DNA from: Arthrobotrys musiformis
Lineage: Eukaryota > Ascomycota > Orbiliomycetes > Orbiliales > Orbiliaceae
Assembly (NCBI GenBank): GCA_036971715.1
Contig: JAVHJL010000004.1
Location: 806,001-870,000, forward strand
Direction of reading: 5' to 3'
DNA: 64,000 nt
Made by a program: the position numbers and the translations under genes. Within the stretch, counting starts at the first letter, position 1. Each line of letters starts with the position of its first letter. Shown piece by piece: positions 58,900-64,000 of this stretch. Below the pieces are notes generated by a model. That model worked only from the letters and a program-made list of their open reading frames with translations. It was not told where the DNA came from and searched no databases.

Positions 58900-60203
58900 T
58901 CAATCATGCGCATGTGTAGAACTTGTAACCGCATATAACATCATTCCAAACTCATCGAGATTCTCCAACCAGCGGTCCATCCTATTACGCCGTTTAGCAA
59001 CTTCGGAATCATCGGATGGCGCAGGCGCCGGCCAAAGCTCATCGATTCGAAATGTTTCCCCTCCCCAGTCTGCCAGATGCATGTCGTAAAGGGCCTCCTA
59101 ATCATCTCGAGTTTTTGCCTGCCATAGCGTTTTGCTTCCCGGCGCGAATAACCCACGTAGTTCTGTGCCGAGATAAACCGGGAGACCATCTTGCGTCGAA
59201 AGCACGCTGTCAAAGAAGTACATGGTATACAACGTCCGCCGTTTTGCCTCTGTCACAATCCAAGACTCCCATTTAGGTCGAGTCGGTATCCGTTCAGCCA
59301 GGCAAAGAAGACCCTGTCGTGAACTCGAGCATGCGAGCTCTTGGAGAGCTATTACAGCTTGTCGCAGAAAGGAATCCGTCTTCCTCCCAAGCTGAAAAAA
59401 GAGAACCATCGAGTAAATTAAATACGCCTGAAAAGCGCTGAGTAGGGTCATGTCGTCGTAGGTGGTACGCTGCATATAGAGATACTGCATCTCCCGCATC
59501 AGCACTCCCGCGACGGCTTCGTCGCTCCCAGGTAGTAGGTTATCGCAAATTCGCACTAAACTCAAACAAGTTGCCAGCGGTGAAGCCGATTTCACGGCCA
59601 TTTGTAGCGGATGGATAAATGGCGGTATTCCTCGGCTGTGAACTGCAACAGCTGCGTATGATTTGAGAATTTTCCGGATGAAGGCCATAGTGGCTGGAGA
59701 GTAATTCTTGGGTATTTGTTCAGGTAATGGAATATATGAGCGCATCCAGCGCATATTGATGTCATCTGCATTGATGGGACATACGAGCTCGAGATTTGAA
59801 AAATCAAGAGTTGTGATGCTGGGGCTCGGATTTCCATTGTCGATGTCTTGGGGCGGCGGGGAAACACTAGCACTACCTATTTCCAGTTTAAAATTTAGTT
59901 TGAAGTTGTAGTAAATCGATTACTTGGAATCGGTGTTACCGGGGGAATCTTACTGCTTAAGTCGGGAAATATACTTTCGAGGAGGATAGGCTTAGAATTC
60001 GAAGGCGGGTTGTCCATCTCCGCCTCGTCAACGGGCTCTGTTGTATTTTGTGTCGCCGCCGGAGTTGAGGACGGATAGACGCAGGCGAGTCCTCGAGTAG
60101 CACAGCGACTACAGACTCCGACTTTGCGGTCGCATTTTGCTTTAGCGCTGGAGCACGGTTGACAAGCTTTTTGTCGAGAAGCGGAATACCGAGCCGTTTT
60201 CAT
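58900..60203 (-). CDS. Zn2Cys6 transcription factor with premature TAG
   Basis: Fungal-specific regulator, 418 codons from exons 59924-60203 and 58900-59876 (47-nt intron). The binuclear zinc cluster is complete: C14-x2-C17-x6-C24-x6-C31-x2-C34-x6-C41, with a basic AKAKCDRK loop. A Pro/Ser linker follows, then the fungal_trans-type middle homology region (FIRKILKSYAAVAVHSRGIP, YDDMTLLSAFQAYLIYSMVL, EAKRRTLYTMYFFDSVLSTQ, GLPVYLGTELRGLFAPGSKT). A TAG at 59098-59100 (codon 353) interrupts the frame where Trp is expected in this family. The same frame then continues with EALYDMHLADWGG, FRIDELWPAP and 65 further codons. No intron removes the stop without deleting conserved residues. The truncated protein keeps its DNA-binding domain, so partial function is possible. 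Probably regulates the adjacent isochorismatase and MFS genes. Confidence 0.82.
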
Positions 60204-60728
60204 TTTTCAAGGTAGGTATAGACGTCTCTAATAAGATGTGCTGGCATTCATCTTATAATTTTGTTGTTGGAGAGTGCATTGCAGTCGGGTCGATTGATAT
60301 ATCTTAAGTCGCCGAGTTCGAGTTGAGTCTGTTGTTTTTAGGACGGGAAGAATGGTCTTGATTAGTCATACTTAGAGATGGAGGCTTGGCTAAAGCTTAA
60401 TATGGGTAGACGTGGTCTCGTAAACCAGACACAGCACGGGTTCCCAGATAGACGCTTAATTAGGCAGAACTCTCTAGGTACTTAGTCAATTGGACATTAG
60501 GATGGATACTTTGGGGTATCTGTACAATCGATCATCCTGACGTCGGCCGAAGAATGTGGTGAATATAGTCTAGGTGCATAAATTCATATGTTTTCATTGC
60601 ATTATTAAAATACGTATACGTACGAGCGTTAAAATATCTATTTTAAGTAAATTTCAAATCCCACGGCGGATTCATTTCTATCCAACATTTTCGTTGACGT
60701 CGTATAATATAATGGTGAATCCAAAATC
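60204..60728. other. Intergenic
   Basis: 525 bp holding the promoter of the Zn2Cys6 gene; AT-rich, no gene seen. Confidence 0.4.
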
Positions 60729-61721
60729 TTACGCGGGACTAACATCGAATAACCCAAGATACAAGTTTTCGTGAGAGTAAAAGGCATTGACCATATCAAT
60801 CCTCAACTCCGTAGTAAAGGCCGTCGCTCTAAACGGAATAGGGACGACACGGGTCCAAGTAGAGGGCCCGTTATTGATGTCAGTAACCTTCATACCGCCA
60901 ATGAATGTGACCAAATAACTCCCAGGGCCTGCGTTACCCTCGAATTTGTAGTAAAACGAAAGAATATAATCAACACCGGGACAAGTCTTCAAGTCCTGTG
61001 CGATATTGACTTTCGAGTAGGTGGAGAATCTAGTAGTTTTGAAAACCGAGGCATTGAATACCAAATACGGCCATGAATTTGAGAGGGCCCGATCTTCGAC
61101 GATATTATAACTTCCAACTTCGCTGTTAGAACCCACGGGGACGGGGTACCAAGGTGCGAGTTGGCCGGACTGGAAAGCTTCGTTGACAACTATATTCCCG
61201 GTAGGAGAGCATGTCTCTGTGACTGTGAGGGTGCCAGTAGCGGTTGTTGTAGTAGCAACTACGGCAATATCATCGATAGTGACATGAACGGTCGTCGTAG
61301 TGGGAGCAGTCGTTGATGCATTAAACCCAGCGCCGATGATACAATTACATGCAACCCGAAAGTCCGAGGGGGTATCGCCGCATGCTGCTTCGATTTCTTC
61401 GATACTCCGCTTTGATTTCCGGCGCTGTTCTCCTTGGTTGGATGGAAGGACTGTAGTGGTAATTGTGGCCTCGTATACCGTCTCCGTATCGGTCTGAGTC
61501 GCTGCGAAGTCGTATTGGGTTACGGTTACCGTAGGAGGCGCTCGAGTTAGAACCTCAGAACATGTACTAGAGGCAACGACGAGGTCGTTGTTAAGCGCTT
61601 GATAGCAATCATTCGGAACGCACGACGCTTGACGTGGGAAATAAACGTTGTTTATGGGGCCAGCAAGAACAGCCGGAATAGCAAAGGTAAAGAACGTTTG
61701 GATAATTTGTGTCTTTTTCAT
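60729..61721 (-). CDS. Secreted protein with carbohydrate-binding-like C-terminal domain
   Basis: 330 residues, single exon. Signal peptide MKKTQIIQTFFTFAIPAVLA with likely cleavage before G21. The mature N-terminus has the QASCVPNDCYQAL motif common in secreted fungal proteins, then a Thr-rich stretch and a KSKR|S dibasic site (about residues 102-106) for a Kex2-type protease. A second Cys-containing piece (ACGDTPSDFRVACNCIIG) and a Thr-rich linker lead to a C-terminal domain from about 175. It starts NIVVNEAFQSGQLAPWYPV and includes VNIAQDLKTCPGVDYILSFY and YLVTFIGGMKV. This matches the jelly-roll, CBM4/9-like layout (nNGgFEsG..PW start, then tCpG.tY.lsf.y). Extracellular, probably glycan- or wall-associated; ligand not predictable. 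Confidence 0.82.
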   Translation of the reverse strand: MKKTQIIQTFFTFAIPAVLAGPINNVYFPRQASCVPNDCYQALNNDLVVASSTCSEVLTRAPPTVTVTQYDFAATQTDTETVYEATITTTVLPSNQGEQRRKSKRSIEEIEAACGDTPSDFRVACNCIIGAGFNASTTAPTTTTVHVTIDDIAVVATTTTATGTLTVTETCSPTGNIVVNEAFQSGQLAPWYPVPVGSNSEVGSYNIVEDRALSNSWPYLVFNASVFKTTRFSTYSKVNIAQDLKTCPGVDYILSFYYKFEGNAGPGSYLVTFIGGMKVTDINNGPSTWTRVVPIPFRATAFTTELRIDMVNAFYSHENLYLGLFDVSPA

Positions 61722-63289
61722 TTTAACTCGGTGTGTACGTATCTGTATTTGAGGATGTACCCAAATGCCAATGAATGTATTTTAATATTCAAGAGGGTAT
61801 ATACATATATATATATGTCTAGTCTGGTCGAAAACTCCAGAAAGCAGGTCAGTTTATATAGAATCGTAGGGCTCTAGAGCCTGTCTTCCCGGGTTTGGCG
61901 TAATTAAGTATCAATCATTCTACACAGTACCAGCTGGCCAGCTCGCATTATTCCCACAAACAGTGTCTCGCCACAGACCTGCACGCAAAGGGGTACCCGT
62001 AGCTACCTAGAGTGAAGGATCTCAGATAGTACTATCACACGGCCGCGAATCACTCTTGATGGTGAGAGGCATCGCCCAATATCAAATTTCCGATCCGTTT
62101 ATCCCAAGCTTCTCGGGTTGTAAATTAATGCATTTGGGTTTAGCTTGGTGATCTTGCAAGGCCGATCCCGCCGGCACGAGTCCTTACATACCAGTGATCC
62201 GTGGAATTCAGTTTCCTACGTTGCACAGAATTAAGCTTCGATATCAGGCATGCAAGTAAAAGCTTTGGGGGGTTGAAGGAGGATCCTCGTCATTGAGACG
62301 GGGTGCAGAATCCGTCGATAGACCTGAGGTCTCTTTTAAGAAGGGCGTAATACATGCTAGTCTTGTACCTAGACTTCACAAAGGAAGACTGGTCAAACAT
62401 CTTCTGCATGTAGCGACCACTTCAGTTAGAAGTACAATATTGACACCTTTGAATGGGGACCTGATAGCCTTCTGTGATAGATCGACTCGCAAGCTTGGCT
62501 TTATTAAAAGAAAGTCAAGGGGTTAAATTAAAGTGTTCATCCCCTTGCTGCGTAAGGGGCTATGCCGCTCAGGGCTTGTGAGGCTCTCTAACCGAGGAAT
62601 GCTCTCGATCTCCACTAATTTTATCGGTGCGGAATTTATGGCAGGTGTGAATAGATATATAGGTAATACTACCTTCGGAGGATCTTGGTAGATCGATTCG
62701 TGCCCGTCGGCGTAGTGTTGCCATGTTGGAAATACCACCTGGCCATCCTGTTTGTTAGAAAGCTTCGAATTTAAAGGGAAAGAAAAGAGCGAAAGGGTGG
62801 CAATGCAGAGAACTAGTTCACTGTGCGAATGCTCCTGAGTCTGGGTAAGAGGCAAGTGCGAACGGAATAAATCGATGTAGTCGTACGTATAAAAGTGTTA
62901 ACGTTCTACTTTTATGCCCGACAAGATCAATGAGGTTGACAAGGTCCCAAGTCGAAGTGAGTGGTGCCTGTAAACAACCTTTCCTCCCAGAGCAAATCCT
63001 CAGCACTACATGTGTTTAGAAGTATTCAAGTATGCATTTATTCCAAATAATATTTAATTGAGAAAGATGTACATTGTATATGCAAATTCAAGAAGGAAAG
63101 AAAAACACTTCCAAGGGGACTCCGAAATGTCAAAACACCAATATTGTTAACGAGACTTCCAACCAAATTGAAAAAAAAAAAATGAAAAAAATGAAAAAAG
63201 AAATATGTATAAAGAAAGAATATACGATATAAAGCAAATATAAGCGTATTCAAACCCTCCACATCATTTCTTCATATACGAATCAACAT
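61722..63289. other. Intergenic
   Basis: 1.6 kb, no supportable gene. It contains a TATATACATATATATATATG run near 61797 just upstream of the secreted-protein gene, and A/T-rich runs near 63168-63200. Short ORFs lack motifs. Confidence 0.4.
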
Positions 63290-64000
63290 TTAAACCATAG
63301 GCGTCGATCTCTGGGGTTCAAATTTCGATTGGTCGTGCTCGTCCACGCTTTCCCTATGGCCCAACAGCATTCCTTCCCCGGCGCTGATTGGTCCTCTGGG
63401 TTCGCGGTCGTAATCTCCATCTGCTACACCCCTTCGTCCTCTTCTGTGGTCTTCTCTGTATCCAGACCTAATCCGTCCCTTTGCGACACCACCAGCAGCA
63501 GGCATGGCATACCACCATGCTCCGCAGATGGCGGAGAAGAATCCCAAGAGCGAACCAGAGAAGATGTCGATTCCGGCGTGTTTGAAGTCGAGGTACCGCG
63601 TAGCTGCGATCCACATAGCAAGGCAGAAGGCGGCAATAACAATTACAAATGTGATTAAGGGCAACGATGGTGGGTGGAGCCTCGAAGCACGGTGAGAGTT
63701 CTCGGAGTCCTTTTCATTAGAATCATCAGAACGTTTGGTGTCCGCGGTGGAGTAAGGAAGCTTGGTAGTCGAGGTGCTACTGAGTGTCAAAACGAGTGTA
63801 GAGTAGAGGAAGATCGATAGGTATGTAAGGCCAGAGAAAGACACTAGTAGATATCGGGTTAGCTATCTCGGTACGGAGTACAACATCTTCCGGGCGGAGA
63901 ATAGAAAAAAAGTGGAACTCACTAGCTGAATGCCCAGAAGGAAAGCTTCGGAACGCCTCGGAGAGTTTCTCATGATCGGTCGTAGTGCAAATATCGGAGG
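63290..64000 (-). CDS. PAP2 lipid phosphate phosphatase (Dpp1-like), 5' part beyond window
   Basis: 3' part of a membrane-bound phosphatase acting on diacylglycerol pyrophosphate, phosphatidate or related lipids. Exons seen: 63923-64000 (continuing past the window edge) and 63290-63843, separated by a 79-nt intron with a GTGAGT donor; the junction codon is A|TG. The first exon carries SEAFRSFPSGHSA, the PSGH core of the PAP2 signature with its catalytic His. The second gives hydrophobic helices (SGLTYLSIFLYSTLVLTL, PLITFVIVIAAFCLAMWI) and the third motif RYLDFKHAGIDIFSGSLLG, with the nucleophile-type His in FKHAGID. The cytosolic tail (from about EDHRRGRRG) is charged and ends QRSTPMV. The family assignment is secure; the missing N-terminal half cannot be described. 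Confidence 0.88.

Overview
The window reads as nuclear DNA of a filamentous ascomycete (Pezizomycotina; my guess, from gene content only, is Leotiomycetes or a relative). The evidence is short GT..AG introns of mostly 47-180 nt with GTAAGT-like donors and CTAAC/CTGAC branch sites, plus fungal hallmark families: a PNP/NB-ARC STAND receptor, a Clr5-domain protein, a Zn2Cys6 regulator, homocitrate synthase, calcipressin, GT34 mannosyltransferase and Ser/Thr-rich secreted proteins. Gene density is low (about 20 genes in 64 kb), with long AT-rich stretches that look non-coding. Exon coordinates in the entries were worked out by hand from splice signals and reading phase. All multi-exon models below except the NLR close as multiples of three.

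Layout. 1-12 kb is a gene-poor accessory block with one large NLR-type gene (1226-6667), apparently broken by a one-base frameshift in its NB-ARC domain. 12-21 kb holds two conserved genes: a Sif2/TBL1-type WD40 corepressor (minus, with a 17-nt micro-exon) and homocitrate synthase of lysine biosynthesis (plus). 21-25 kb has a Ser/Thr-rich secreted protein and a four-exon gene of unknown function whose start codon is split by an intron. 26.8-30.4 kb has two secretory-pathway genes: a TMEM115-like Golgi membrane protein and a GT34 mannosyltransferase-like protein. 31.9-36.3 kb has a fungal hypothetical protein and two tandem small membrane proteins that share a C-terminal signature. 37-41 kb is a large mitochondrial-type AAA+ ATPase, and 43.8-44.7 kb is calcipressin. 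47.5-49.7 kb holds a second pair of small paralogous proteins of unknown function. 52.8-55.7 kb is a Clr5-domain protein.

55.9-60.2 kb is a compact set: an MFS transporter, a divergently transcribed isochorismatase-fold protein, and a Zn2Cys6 regulator convergent with the latter. It looks like a small regulated transport/catabolic cluster, but both the isochorismatase and the regulator carry an in-frame stop codon within otherwise conserved sequence. The window ends with a secreted protein carrying a carbohydrate-binding-like domain and the 3' part of a PAP2 lipid phosphatase cut by the window edge.

Overall pattern: conserved housekeeping genes are intact, whereas three accessory genes (NLR, isochorismatase, Zn2Cys6 factor) and possibly a fourth (small ORF at 47.5-48.2 kb) show single disabling lesions. 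Either this is decay of accessory functions or it marks assembly errors; reads or transcripts would decide.
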